Origin: Periconia sp. R9002
Lineage: Eukaryota > Ascomycota > Dothideomycetes > Pleosporales > Periconiaceae
Assembly: GCA_023627715.1 (NCBI GenBank)
Contig: JAMAHW010000082.1
Coordinates: 1 to 64,000, forward strand
Length of the DNA stretch: 64,000 nt
Direction of reading: 5' to 3'
The translations under genes and the position numbers were made by a program. Below the pieces are notes generated by a model. That model searched no databases. It had not been told where the DNA came from and saw only the letters and a program-made list of their open reading frames with translations. Positions 46,853 to 57,946 of the stretch are shown piece by piece (the first letter of the stretch is position 1; every line of letters begins with the position of its first letter).

Positions 46853-47671
46853 CTTCAATAGTATCTCCTTCGGTAGTTTAGTCCTACAGGAAGATCAATG
46901 AGGTCAAAGTGAATAAAATTTGGAGTGACGCAAAGGTGGTGTCGCTCAATTCGTGAAACGTTTTATGTCTGTCTGCGAGGAACCGTGATAGGTGGGACGC
47001 TAATTCTGGAAGTGGTTAGCTCGCTCCTACCAACTGTGGTCCTTGAAGCTCGGCTTGTTGATGTCTCCAATGAGAATTAATTTGTACACATTCGACGACC
47101 GTATTTGCAATTCTGCGAAACATCTGACAATTTCACATTGTCGCAAATTAACTTTTGTACCTCCCTCGACCCCGCGCCGGGTACTACCACGTATGCCCGC
47201 AACCTTACACAAATAATGGCTTGCATCCTGAGTCAGTAACGCCCTCTGAAATAGCTCCATTGGGAAAGAAATGCAAAGAGTCCGCCAAGCCATCGATCAT
47301 AGGAGGATCCCGAAGGCGTCACCGGTGCATGTAAGTTGCTACTTCGGGCATGTTAGTGATAAATGATCGATCACTGGTCGGTTCCACCGATTCGGGTGGC
47401 CATGTCAACGTTTCGCAAAGGTGTGGGGTTGGGAGACTTTGGGTCAGCATGAGAGGAAGACTTTGGCGTCACGTTCCTTGTTCCAGGCATAGGAACATGG
47501 AATCAGGCATGAGAGACTTTGTGATGCGTTGTGCCTCCGGAATGCCTCCTAGGAGAAGGACCGCTCAACTTTCTTAAAAGGGCAACTCTGGAGAAAGGCC
47601 ATGGAATACCGTAGGAATGTCCTGAACCTGCAACTTGCAGCCTGCAGCCTGCAGTGTAACGCTGTACAAAG

Positions 47672-48140
47672 ACGTTTCCTGCAATCTACACCTTTCTCAA
47701 AACCTACCTGACTAGGAAAGTTGAAATCTAAACCTGCACATGGAACCTGCACACACTTTCCCGGCGAACTGGTCTACTACGATCCACACCTCTCCTCGCG
47801 AACCTTCCTAATCAAGAAGGTTCAGATCCCGAATCTGCAACCTAAGAACCTGATGTTCCCCCTCCTCTGAGAACACCTACACTATAACCCACACCCTATC
47901 CCTAAACCTTCCTAATCAGGGAAATTGATTTCCTTAACCTTTGAACAACCTAAACGTTCCTAACTGGAGAACTAGCCCTATTCGACATCAATTATACTGA
48001 TATTCTTCACCCATTGTCGCTGCAAACATTCTCCCAGCACCGAAACAATTCAAAGCTCCCCAACGGGTGGGTGGGTGACTTGTCTCCGAATCCACCAATG
48101 TTCTGCGCAACCTTCCTAAAGCGGTAATTTCTAGTTAAAC
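47672..48140. repeat. Degenerate ~102-bp tandem repeat
   Basis: The core AACCTTCCTAATCAGGAA-like sequence starts at 47701 (AACCTACCTGACTAGGAA), 47801, 47905 and 48109, spaced 100, 104 and 204 bp, with a very degraded copy expected near 48005. Each core is preceded by a variant of CTACxCxATCCACACC about 25 bp upstream. The cores are themselves short inverted repeats (AACCTTC...GAAGGTT at 47801). It is an old diverged minisatellite or a repeated regulatory module. Confidence 0.65.
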
Positions 48141-48682
48141 CCCCATCGATTGCTGCATGCGATTGACAAAAATACCCGCACTCAGTAAATGCCCAACACT
48201 TTTCAACCTTTACGAAAGCAACCTTCACTACACACAGTTGATTTCATCCTTGCTTTACGATACTCTCTACATTTCACACTATATCATAGAATAGATAAAT
48301 GCCCCAAAAAAGCGCTGTACTTGTCTCAAAGCAATCTCTGTAAATCCTTAATGTTTATGAACAAATCATGAATAATGCCTGTTGTCGCGCTTTTTTCCCT
48401 CGTCAGCAAGCGTAGCGATAATCTTTTCTTTTCTTTAGTTATTCTCTTAAAACCGTAAGCACAGTATAAAATAAGTAGACTAGTAAGATAGAATACACTA
48501 CACACTCTCTCTCCTAATATATACAACCCGCTGTATTTTAATAGCGTACAACCTCACAAAGCCATTTGACAGCAAAAGACGTAGTAACACATGAACGCTA
48601 CAATCGTCTATGTGGATACTAGTAAGGTACTGGTTTCCATGAGTGCGTCACTCCATTAACAAGAAAAAGGGAAGAAGAAAAG

Positions 48683-48720
48683 GTTGACAAGTTGACAAGT
48701 TGACAAGTTGACAAGTTGAC
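48683..48720. repeat. (GTTGACAA)n octamer repeat
   Basis: Four full copies plus GTTGAC of the octamer GTTGACAA, without mismatch. Confidence 0.95.
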
Positions 48721-48826
48721 ACTACGGGGGGTTGCTGAATACATCCCTATGTCACACTTTCTCTTTCCCAGACCCAAGGGCAACCAGAAAAATATCCATT
48801 TATCAACACCAGTCGACTTTCTAATC

Positions 48827-49307
48827 TCACTTCTCCATAGTAACTACCACCCCACCCGCAGAAACATTCCCATACCAAATAACCGGCTGGACATTTGAAA
48901 ACCGATCAACATCCGGGCCAGTGACGGGTACATTCTCCAAAACCGCCTCAACAATCTGATCCTGTGTTGATGCGTCGTCCCAATTCACGGTTGATTGGAA
49001 TAGGTAGGGCGGGGTTTCGCCGGTGAAGGGGTCTGGGTTTTGGAACTCGATGATGTCCCAGGATGCGGCGCCCGCGGGACCCCAGAGGCTTGAGACTAGC
49101 GGGATGTGGTTCGAGAGATAGTAGGTCATGTTGAATTTGAGAGGCTCGTTGGTGGTTGGGTTGACGGAGGGGAATGAGAGGCGGACAACGGGGGTGGCGA
49201 GGGAGCTTGTAACGAGAGCGGCGAGAGCGAGGGATTGGAAAGACTGGTGGGGGAGGGGGTTTAGATTTTATATACTGCTTTATGGGCCGGTACATGCTGC
49301 TTACCAT
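48827..49307 (-). CDS. Small secreted protein, ATG-only first exon
   Basis: The long exon 48827-49243 starts in frame but without an ATG. Upstream, an ATG at 49305-49307 is followed at once by GTAAGC, and a 61-nt intron ends in CACCAG. Joining gives MSFQSLALAALVTSSLATP, a clean signal peptide with a likely cut after SSLA. The mature ~120 residues contain FNMTYYLSNHIPLVSSLWG, several Trp, no Cys, and two potential N-glycosylation sites (NMT, NVS). Total 139 residues. No family is recognised. Secretion is inferred from the signal peptide; an effector or wall-related role is only a possibility. Confidence 0.7.
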
Positions 49308-49460
49308 TGCGAGATTGGTGACAATGAGCTGTTTTAGACTTGGGTCGATTCTTTTAAAATCTTGCTTCGGACGTGGTTTGTAGTATAAGATGTTGAAACC
49401 GAAAATGATGAACTGAGGCAACAGACTTACTGGTTTGTTTTTATGTTCACGGAGTCTTCG

Positions 49461-49470
49461 TTTTATATAT
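49461..49470 (-). promoter_or_regulatory. TATA box of the small secreted protein
   Basis: The minus strand reads ATATATAAAA, about 155 bp before the ATG. This leaves room for a leader before the ATG exon. Confidence 0.5.
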
Positions 49471-49519
49471 TAGTAGCAAGATACTCTTCAAGGCCAACAC
49501 ACCAAGGAGAGTTTGAATG

Positions 49520-49645
49520 ATTATTCCATCTGTTGAAGCCAAACCATCCACATCTCGGACAGTTTGTCTCTCCGCGACTTTTTCAGGATTATTCATTCTA
49601 TGGAAGTCAACCACCTGTATCCCGGACAGTCTGTCCCTCCGGGAC
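49520..49645. repeat. Two-copy imperfect tandem duplication, period 68
   Basis: Copy 1 (49520-49578) and copy 2 (49588-49645) share ATTATTC, GAAGYCAA and CGGACAGTYTGTCYCTCCG. Most differences are C/T transitions. Confidence 0.8.
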
Positions 49646-50097
49646 CCGAATTTGTTTACTTTCCAGCCTCCGCTAAATGATGGCAGGTCTCAACCCACAA
49701 CGAAAGTGGTCTAACCTTTCTCTCGCTTAACTTCTGCTTACAGTAAGTTGTATTGATTTGTTGGGGTTGAAGCTTAACGGAATTTCTCCTTTCGTAAGCT
49801 GGGTTACAACGAATGTTAGGAATAGGTCAGCCCTAGTAGGGGGTATTTGTAATTCCGAAAGAAACGCTCACTCGATGCTTATGTACTTAGATAGAAAGAA
49901 AACACAGCAAATTGCTCAATCGATCAATCAATCAATTTCCCTCTTCCATTCATACCCCATTGAACAAGCACACCTCTACTAACCAACGCCATGAACTATG
50001 CACCCATGCCATCACATCAGACATGGGTATGAAGTATCAAACAAGGAAAGAAGTATGCGTATATATATGTAGGTATGTGAGACAATCTTCACCCAAC

Positions 50098-52078
50098 CTA
50101 CAGCTCTTCGTGCGGAATCGTAAAACTCCACTGCCAACCGGGAGGCCCGGGTACGTATCCCATCCACCAATCCCACAAGCGCGAACATTCGTAGAGGAAG
50201 ATCTTGGTGCTGTAGTTTTCATTAGTATCTCGATTTCTTGACGTTGCAACAGGAAATAAGGGGTTGAACTTGGACTTACAATTTCGACGGGAGCTGTATC
50301 CAGCTTCTGAGGACGTAGAGGAATACCCGCTGGATGAGAAAGTATTCAGCCCAGAACTCCTCCATGAGCGTCATGTTCGAGTTGTCCCAGTCCCGGCGGA
50401 AATCGGGGTACCCATTGGGGAGGTACTTTTGTTCCTTTTCCTTCGGTTTGCCGTCGCCTAGGACGTCTAGGACTTTCTGTACTTCCTTCTTGGTTTGTGG
50501 CGTCGATTGAGCGGCAATATGGGGAATGTTATCGCGCTCTTCGATCATGCGGCGGAAGTCCTTGATGGCGCGTAGCGAGTGGGAGAGGCGATGCATGGTG
50601 TTGATGAGGGCAACGAGTTCGGTGCGGCGGAGCGGCGGGTCCTTTGAGGAATCGTTCTCGTCGAATTCAAAGAGGACTTTGAGCGCAGTCCCGTAGCCGT
50701 TTGTCTGGATTTTACCCCAGAGTCGGCACTTATCGCAACCCACGCAGTCCATGATACGGCTCACGTTCCTGAAGCGGTTGCGAAAGTCTTCTTTCAGCGC
50801 GATGGTGTCAGGGTCGCGGAACATGACCGTCTCGTCAAATACTTCAGGTCCGTCGGGAAGGGCGGATGCCAGGCGAAGCACCGAATTCTTTGTGCGCGCG
50901 TCTTGTACGGGATCCTCGGAACAGAAAGAGTAGTCTTTGATATGTTGCTTGATCTTTGCCACGGCGCGCATGATGAGTGCGTAATTAAAATAGATGTTGG
51001 AAATGCGGTCGGGGTAGTTATGAAGACGTGCTTCATAGCATGAAAGATTCGGGCTCCAATTGCCGGTGGTTTGATTCAAGTAATCGTAGCACAAATGAGT
51101 CGAGATAGATGCATGCATGCCGGATATCACTCTATGAAAAACGCGCTTCTCGATGCAGGTATCGTCGAACTCCACGGGATCCAGTCGTGCCGGTGCATTT
51201 CCGCTGGCGATGGCAGACTTGACATTTTGCTGGAAACCCTGCTGCTTCATGACATTTCGCAGCTGGTTGGCAGCTTCCAATTGCTGTTCGCTCTTGAAGC
51301 CGTTGAAAGGCGTAGAACCACCAAACGGCGACTCAGCGTTTGACGAGACGCCTTTCGGAGGTTTGTTGAAGCAATTCTCGCGGTAGATAGCCTCCCAGAC
51401 CTGCTGAGATCCCACTCCAGAGTATCCAGTAAAACGCTCAGGGTTGTCCACAAGCGACACATAATCTCCCTTTGCCGTAGCCGACTCATCTTCCGGAATG
51501 CAATAGTCGCGATCGTCGCACTCGTCATCGTATTCCACCACACAACTCTCATCCACCTCTTCGCCTAGACTTCCCTGCAGAGGCCTCTGCCTGTTCGCCA
51601 TCTGTTGACTCTTCCCAGGATGTTGCGCAGTTGGACCCTCCAGCTTTCCCAGCTCCTTCGCTCGCCAAACCAGCGGTATATCTTCCTCATTATCCAGTGT
51701 ATTCACCGCGCAGGCGACATTCCCGCACATGCCATTCTCATCGCTCCAGAAAGGACATTTTTTGTTGAAAAGACTTAGACGGTAGTGGGAGAAGAAATCG
51801 GTATTTTGCGTGATAGAATCGAGGTACGGGTATATGGCGTCATTCAGTTGCTCGAGGGTATCGTAGCTCGCGCACGCGTCGGATACTATGGCACCAGGCT
51901 CGAGCTGGATTTGAAAATTAGGATCTTTGCTCTGTGGGCTGTGTTTGGATTGGATGGTGCAGATAGATTTGTTGCTTACATCGCAGACGTTTGCAGGATC
52001 GCTCTTGGACTTCTCAGCATGCGAGCTGCACAGCAGCGAGAACACGGCCAGGTAGAAAACCTTTGCAGCGGTCCGCAT
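50098..52078 (-). CDS. ERO1: ER oxidoreductin Ero1
   Basis: Exons 50280-52078 and 50098-50209, intron 70 nt (GTAAGT, ACTAATGA, CTACAG), 636 residues. A signal peptide (MRTAAKVFYLAVFSLLCSSHA) leads into the Ero1 fold. Near residue 440 is the active-site CVGCDKCRLWGKIQTNGYG, the CXXCXXC disulfide that transfers electrons to FAD. N-terminal shuttle and structural cysteines lie in CPFWSDENGMCGNVAC. The last exon adds FTKIFLYECSRLWDWWMGY and ends in a weakly hydrophobic tail. Ero1 reoxidises protein disulfide isomerase in the ER lumen using oxygen. The last exon is not visible in the main frame and needs the splice. Confidence 0.95.
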
Positions 52079-52804
52079 CTTGGAAGAGAAGCTCTAATTT
52101 TTCAATGCCAAAATTTGACTTTGGAGAGGTCAGCAAACATCTGCGATGACGCGCAACGACTGGGAGGGCGCGGGGAGTCCTCAACTCACCAGGCTCTTAG
52201 CACATGTATATATCGCACGTCTCGGCAGCTTAGAGGCGGGATCTCCAGACAAGGACTCAAAGAGGACAGTTGTACCGAAACGCCAACTGGCGGAAGCTAC
52301 CTGGGCGGATTGGATGCAGATGGGCGGGACCCGTGCGATTCAGGCCTAATATGGGACAAATAAGGTGGTAAATGAAGGAACGGCGGCGGGGGTGACGAGG
52401 GTCAAAGGGGATAAGGAGCGACAGAAGTAGCAGGCGGATATTGCAGAATAAATGAAAGACGGTCTTGGGAGCAGGGGCAAAAGCAATCGCAACGGCACTG
52501 GCTACCTAGAAGCTACGTTAGGAGATGGCAGTGACAGTGGATTGTAAATCACGCCCTAGTCGAACCATGTCGATGCGTTGAAAGGTGGCCTTTTTAGGGT
52601 GTGGCGTCGGATCTGCATGGGCACTTTTGAGAACTTTGGTCCGTCCGAAGAAGCCGCACCAGCGGGAGGGATAGGGCTGACCTGACCCTAAGATTGATGC
52701 ATGCAGCCCCTCTTACAACGTCAATTACCGTCACCTTTCCACGGGATTATTAATCGCGAGACCAGCAGCGTGATTGAGTAGAACAGCCGTAAAGAAACAT
52801 CATC
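52079..52804. promoter_or_regulatory. Divergent promoter Ero1 / rhodanese-type gene
   Basis: About 725 bp between divergent starts. It contains CAGCGTG at 52766-52772, the core of the yeast unfolded-protein response element. That is plausible for Ero1 but close to the other gene, and a seven-base match can occur by chance. Confidence 0.45.
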
Positions 52805-53461
52805 ATGACTACCGACGAATCCAAGCCAAAGTCAAATTGGTGGGATGCTTTCCCCGAGTCACGCCGCACGCCAGCGCTCCTTACGCGCGACATTGCCCTG
52901 GCTCATCTCACATCCACATCCCCGTCCACATCGGGCAGTCTGCTTCTCGTCGACGTGAGGCGCACCGACTACGAAGGTGGATCCATCCAGGGCAGCTTGA
53001 ATCTCCCCGCGCAATCCTTCTACTGGAACAGAGCCGTGCTGTATGATCTGTGCAAGAGGGCCGGCGTCAAGCAGGTAGCCTTTTATTGCGGTATGCCTTT
53101 GTTCCTTGTCACCTGTTCAATGTTTCATTCGAATGTTCCTCCCGAGACACTGCATACGAGAACGATATAAAAACCCCGCGTGTCGGGAGACACAGCATCT
53201 GCATCATCTTCATGTGGCGTGACATCTCTGTGTCACCTGACCCCAGCTGACTGGAGTATTTGTACAGGCGCGAGCAACGGGCGAGGACCACGGTGCTCAG
53301 CCTGGTTCGCGGATTATCTGGCAGAGAAGGGTGAGGATGACATTCAATCTCTCACTCTCGCGGGCGGAATCAAGGGGTGGGTGAAGGCAGGGGAAAGTTA
53401 CACAAAGCAAATGGATGGTTTTGAACCAGAGTATTGGAAGCAATTTGACCAAGCCAAGTAG
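52805..53461 (+). CDS. Cdc25/rhodanese-type phosphatase or arsenate reductase-like
   Basis: Exons 52805-53090 and 53268-53461, intron 177 nt (GTATGC...TGTACAG), 159 residues, about the size of Arr2-like single-domain proteins. The rhodanese fold is visible: LLLVDVRRTDYEGGSIQGSL with NLPAQ, then at the splice the loop YCGASNGR, a C-X5-R phosphate-binding loop. This length and loop point to the Cdc25/arsenate-reductase (Acr2) branch rather than sulfurtransferases. It ends with LAGGIKGW and MDGFEPEYW. It could act as an arsenate reductase or a small phosphatase; sequence alone does not decide. It is convergent with Mph1, 181 bp away. Confidence 0.87.
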
Positions 53462-53642
53462 AGAGATTGCATGCTTGCATGCTTACATCGAAACTGCAAA
53501 GTGAATCATTGTTCTTCCATCTGATTCGTGATATCTATGTCTCGAGTCGACGCCCTCTAGGGATGCGTCAATGTAGCCCAACTACTTTTGATCCCATCTA
53601 AACTAACGAAACGCCAAAGTGAATCCAAATTACTCTATCCCA

Positions 53643-56600
53643 TTACTCATCGTCCTCATCATCATCAATAACTCTTCGAACCCTCTTCCTGGGCTGAACA
53701 GGTACATCATCGTCACTGTCGCTGCTAACACGAGCATCGTCATCGGAAACGTCACTGGTAAAAATCTTCTGGGCTTTCTTCTGCGGTTTCGGTCGGGCAC
53801 TTTTCACAAGGGCTTGGGTGCCGCTCCCAAGACCAGCAAAGTTGAGTTCCGGCAGGCTCGAGTCTGACACCTGTGCTTCCACATCTTCGTCGTCTTCTGC
53901 AATGAAGCTAACCAGATCCGAGTCTAAACGGTACGCTTGTGTATCCTGGGGTTCGTTGGCTCCAACGGTATCATCTGAACCTATTGTCTCAGCTTGAGAA
54001 GCAACCCGCATGTGGGGGTCTGTGGGCGGTGGTGAAGACGATCCGCCTTCTGCCGCAAGATCTGATACACGCCAATTGGGCGTCTGCTTCTCTGTCGGCT
54101 TGGAGACGGCCTTCGGTTTGCGGACAGGTGTGGTTGGCATTGCAGTGGGAGCTTTCTTGGGACGTCCAGGACGAGGAGCTGGTTCTGCTTTGGGAGCGGA
54201 GTTTTTGGCAGCCGATGTACTTTTGGGTTTTGGTGCGGCCTTTGCTTTTGATTTGGTAGGCTGCTGGGATGCGGGATCATCATCTGCCCATAAAGCATCT
54301 TCCACCCTGATTTGAGTAACTGCGACTGGGGTATCAGACTGTGATACCACTATGTCATCAATCATGGTTTCCCGGTCAGAGCGATGGAGGTTTCGCGCAA
54401 AGTTGTCTACGCGATCATCGTCCATGTTGTGGATCTGCTGAAGCATGTTGACAAACGATGTCGTTCGGCTGCTATGATGGTGTAGGAAGTGTGTTTTCGT
54501 CAATTTGAGCTGGTGTTCTAGTTGTGCACTGAAATCGACTGGACCAACCATTGGAGCGTCGCCGTCGTCAATTACCGTTTGAAAGCGACGTTCTAGATCT
54601 TTGTTCGCAACTTCATCCAGCAACACATCTTCTAATTGGGGCCATTCCAAGACTTCCTCGCTAGGATACACTTTGGCAGCTTTCTTGGGTCGACTGGTCA
54701 GCGTGACTTCTTCATCCATCCGGCCCGCCGTAACAAAACCGGTTATCACGCCATCCGGCATATGGAATTTTTTTGTGGGCTTTTTCGGCGCCTTGCCACC
54801 TCTTCGCTTCTTGGGCTCAGGAAGAAAATCAGGCTGAGAATTCTCCACCGGTATCTCTACCGGTCGACGGTCTACTATAGGTTCGACATCGGGAGGCAGA
54901 ATTCTTCGCGAGACGTCGTCATGGAATGCAAAACTGTCTCCTTTTGCAATGAGCTCTTGCATTCTTTCGTAGCTATCTTTAGCTTTTGCCGCATCGTTTT
55001 CTTCTTTGCCCTGCATCTGCAACATGATGATCTTGCCTTCCCTTTTTCGTCCAGTTCGACCCATGCGCTGCAACATGCGGATCGGCGAAGCCTTGGAGTC
55101 GTAGCATATGATGAGGTCGACTTCGCCTATGTCTAGACCTTCCTCTCCGATAGAGGTAGCCACAAGAGTGTTGTATACTCCAGCCTTGAACTTTTCAATC
55201 ACTGCCAACTGCGTCTTTTGGTCCATGCCATCTGAATTTTTGGAATTCTGTTGACCTACAAACACGTGGGGTTTGATCATCGGCTCATGCTTCTTCAACA
55301 CCCGCACAATCTCTTCAGCACTGTCTCGAAAATGGGCAAATATCATAATTCGCGTTTGGTTAGCGTCCGCCTCCGCAGGGTTTGCGCCGTCGGCCGCGTT
55401 TACAAAATGATCTAGAACAGCCTGTTGCAGGTATTCAAGTTTGGGATGTCCTATGAAATCTTTATGGTCTGTCCACATACGAAGCCTGTTCATGAGCTTT
55501 TTGAAATGATCGCTATCGCATATCTCTTTCTTGTATTTGGACTTCTTTTCGGCTTGTGAATCGCGAAAATCTTTCAATTTCGTATAGAACGGACCAATAC
55601 CATGGTACTTGAGCAACTCCATGGACTGTGATATGGAAGCTAGGACAGTTAAGATGGCATTGATCATGGCCTTGTAACCTTGATTGGCATCTTTCCCGGC
55701 CCCTTGGAACCACGAGCGTCGACCTTGCGTGCACCCATAAGGTGTGACGTCGCGAGGATTCGGGGAATAAAAAATATTGGTCCCAACTACTTTCTTGAAG
55801 CACGGTTCTAGTGCTTTATCGTACAAGTCCATGCACATTTCCATCTCTTCACTGTTAGTAAAGACATGCTTTTCAATCTTGCGCTGATGGACGAATCTGG
55901 CTATGTCTAGTGATTTCTCCGTCCGAATTTCCACCTTGGAGATATCTAGGCCGTTAATGACAGTTTGCACAGAATCTACATCTGCGCCCGGGGTGGCAGT
56001 CAATGCAAGGACGCGAAAACTAGAATTGAACCGCCGCAAGAAGCTCACGACTTCAACATATGCGTACGACCCCGTCGCACGGTGTGCTTCATCTACTACT
56101 AGTAGAACGATATTCTTTGGGTTGGCGTAGCCCATCTTGAGATCATTGAGCAGTGTCTGGGGGGTCATGAAAAACACCCTCCTGCTTTCCCACTCCTCCT
56201 TTCGAAGAGCTTGAGTGACACCGCCGGTCAACATGGTGGTTTGCGAACGTGGTATACCGGCAATGTGGAAGCATGCATCAACTTGCTGAGCCACGAGCGG
56301 TTTTGTTGGCGCGACAAAGACAATTTGTGCTTCTGTAGTCCATCGAAACCAGTTAAGCATTACCGTAGCAGCGATGAATGTTTTCCCCAGACCAGTCGGT
56401 AGCGCAACAAGAAGGTTGTGAAACAACCCACGGTGGACGATGTTGAATTGATAGTCTCGGATAGTACCTAGGTTTGTGGGATATACCCAAGTTTGGATAG
56501 CCTCGGGATCTAGTTTGTGATGGGTAGCAGGCTCCTGCTTTCGATCCACTACAAAGTTGTATCGTTTGTTCACTTGCGACTGCGGAATCACACCATTAAC

Positions 56601-57401
56601 AGTCGGGCGACCAAAAAGCGTTGTTTGTCGAAGTCCGGTCTGAGGAGCCACTATCCTTGTCCGCCTCTCCGACACCACCTGGACATCGTCTCCATTTAGT
56701 GAAGAAAGGGGTGACGATGCAAAAGCATCCGATGGAAGATCTTCCAAATCCTGGGTTGGATCATACTGTGGTGCTAGAACGGGTCGGCTCGCTAGTGTGG
56801 ATTGCTTGTTAGATGCCTGAGCGACTTTTGTCGTCGTTAAAGGCGGTGTTTCGGTTGTGCGCGACACCGGTCTGGAAATTCCGGCTGACGCCGCCGTACC
56901 TGGGGTCTCTCGGTGCACGCCAATGCTGATGGATGGTTTCTGCCATATAGCTCCACGCGGTTTCCATGGCGGGGACGGCTCTTGAGGTGGTTGGGTGCAA
57001 AAAGCGTCGGTCAGATCTAGATTTACAGTAGGCACGTGGATCCTGTTTTTCCTCTTCTCTGCTACCGTCTCCTTTTTGGGCGACTTGACGTGGTCTTGGA
57101 TGTCATCACCCACGTCACCATCATTTTTGGATCTGGAACTTCGTCTTCTTTTTTTAGTTGCCGCCTCGCCACCGCTGTGCAGCAGCTCATCGTCGGACGA
57201 GGAGACAAACGGGCGATTTCGTTGTTGTTTTCTTGGCGGAATCTTCTGGAGCGGGGCATTTGGCTGACCAAGTTTCTGGCGTTTCAGTGGCCGTGGCGAT
57301 GGGTGGAATGGAGGCGGGTCGTCTTGCTCGGCCTGCGTAGCAACAGCCAGGAATGCGGAATCGTCAAAGCCATCATCATCATACGCATCGCTATCGGCCA
57401 T
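53643..57401 (-). CDS. MPH1: FANCM-family DNA helicase Mph1
   Basis: A single exon of 1252 residues from the ATG MADSDAYDDDGFDD; the 11 codons before it have no ATG. SF2 helicase motifs: ALPTGLGKTF (Walker A, ~residue 335), VVDEAH (~437), LTATPG, then ATSIGEEGLDIGEVDLIICY and RMLQRMGRTGRKREGKI (motifs V/VI, ~770). Between the RecA lobes lies the helical insertion typical of Mph1/FANCM. The first ~290 residues are acidic and Ser-rich. The C-terminal ~350 residues are Lys/Pro-rich and end in an acidic DDDEDDE tail. Mph1 unwinds D-loops and remodels stalled forks, limiting crossovers. Confidence 0.95.
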   Translation of the reverse strand: MADSDAYDDDGFDDSAFLAVATQAEQDDPPPFHPSPRPLKRQKLGQPNAPLQKIPPRKQQRNRPFVSSSDDELLHSGGEAATKKRRRSSRSKNDGDVGDDIQDHVKSPKKETVAEKRKNRIHVPTVNLDLTDAFCTQPPQEPSPPWKPRGAIWQKPSISIGVHRETPGTAASAGISRPVSRTTETPPLTTTKVAQASNKQSTLASRPVLAPQYDPTQDLEDLPSDAFASSPLSSLNGDDVQVVSERRTRIVAPQTGLRQTTLFGRPTVNGVIPQSQVNKRYNFVVDRKQEPATHHKLDPEAIQTWVYPTNLGTIRDYQFNIVHRGLFHNLLVALPTGLGKTFIAATVMLNWFRWTTEAQIVFVAPTKPLVAQQVDACFHIAGIPRSQTTMLTGGVTQALRKEEWESRRVFFMTPQTLLNDLKMGYANPKNIVLLVVDEAHRATGSYAYVEVVSFLRRFNSSFRVLALTATPGADVDSVQTVINGLDISKVEIRTEKSLDIARFVHQRKIEKHVFTNSEEMEMCMDLYDKALEPCFKKVVGTNIFYSPNPRDVTPYGCTQGRRSWFQGAGKDANQGYKAMINAILTVLASISQSMELLKYHGIGPFYTKLKDFRDSQAEKKSKYKKEICDSDHFKKLMNRLRMWTDHKDFIGHPKLEYLQQAVLDHFVNAADGANPAEADANQTRIMIFAHFRDSAEEIVRVLKKHEPMIKPHVFVGQQNSKNSDGMDQKTQLAVIEKFKAGVYNTLVATSIGEEGLDIGEVDLIICYDSKASPIRMLQRMGRTGRKREGKIIMLQMQGKEENDAAKAKDSYERMQELIAKGDSFAFHDDVSRRILPPDVEPIVDRRPVEIPVENSQPDFLPEPKKRRGGKAPKKPTKKFHMPDGVITGFVTAGRMDEEVTLTSRPKKAAKVYPSEEVLEWPQLEDVLLDEVANKDLERRFQTVIDDGDAPMVGPVDFSAQLEHQLKLTKTHFLHHHSSRTTSFVNMLQQIHNMDDDRVDNFARNLHRSDRETMIDDIVVSQSDTPVAVTQIRVEDALWADDDPASQQPTKSKAKAAPKPKSTSAAKNSAPKAEPAPRPGRPKKAPTAMPTTPVRKPKAVSKPTEKQTPNWRVSDLAAEGGSSSPPPTDPHMRVASQAETIGSDDTVGANEPQDTQAYRLDSDLVSFIAEDDEDVEAQVSDSSLPELNFAGLGSGTQALVKSARPKPQKKAQKIFTSDVSDDDARVSSDSDDDVPVQPRKRVRRVIDDDEDDE

Positions 57402-57946
57402 CTGCCCCACGGGTCGCTGTGCAGATACAGACAACTACTGGTAGCTCTTGTAGATCTCTGAAAACGAAGTGTTGATGTGTGTGTGTGTGATAGCCCTGGA
57501 GTGGGATGGATCATCATGGAATCGAGGACCGTGGTAAGAAACAAAACGCGTAGGCCGACGCGGCAAGCCCAATCCCTGTCCCCCGCGTCCGCGCTAACAC
57601 TAGCCCGGTCGTAATCACCGCGCTTGGGTTAGCCTTGTTATTTATGGCCGTGCCTTCCCGAGTTGCATTGAAGGCCCAGGCGCGAAATGACGCTATGAAA
57701 CGCTCTGGGCGCCGCTCCTTATTGGTCTCCTGACCTGTCTGATTTGTTCAATAACTATTAAAACGTTCCGTCGACGCCAAATGGCTCCTTTTCCATCCCA
57801 ACTCACTTCACCACACTCGCTTGTTGGTTTTGCTCCTTATACTTTAATAATACCCTCTCGCTCGTTTGCGTTCATCGGCCGCCGCATTTTCATTTCTTAG
57901 GACCGTCCTATCCCACAGAACCGTTTCCAACCCACCAAATAGCAAA
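57402..57946. promoter_or_regulatory. Divergent promoter Mph1 / CX3C GPI protein
   Basis: About 545 bp between divergent starts. It contains GTGTGTGTGTG near 57479 and a CT/CA-rich leader next to 57946. No TATA box or named site is convincing. Confidence 0.4.

Larger units (their letters stand above)
46853..48826. other. 2-kb intergenic interval with tandem repeats
   Basis: No gene is supported. The right two thirds contain a degenerate ~102-bp tandem repeat and an octamer microsatellite, listed separately. Confidence 0.55.
49308..50097. other. Intergenic with 68-bp duplication
   Basis: About 790 bp between the small secreted protein and the Ero1 3' end. It holds the promoter of the secreted gene and an imperfect tandem duplication, listed separately. 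No gene is seen. Confidence 0.5.
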
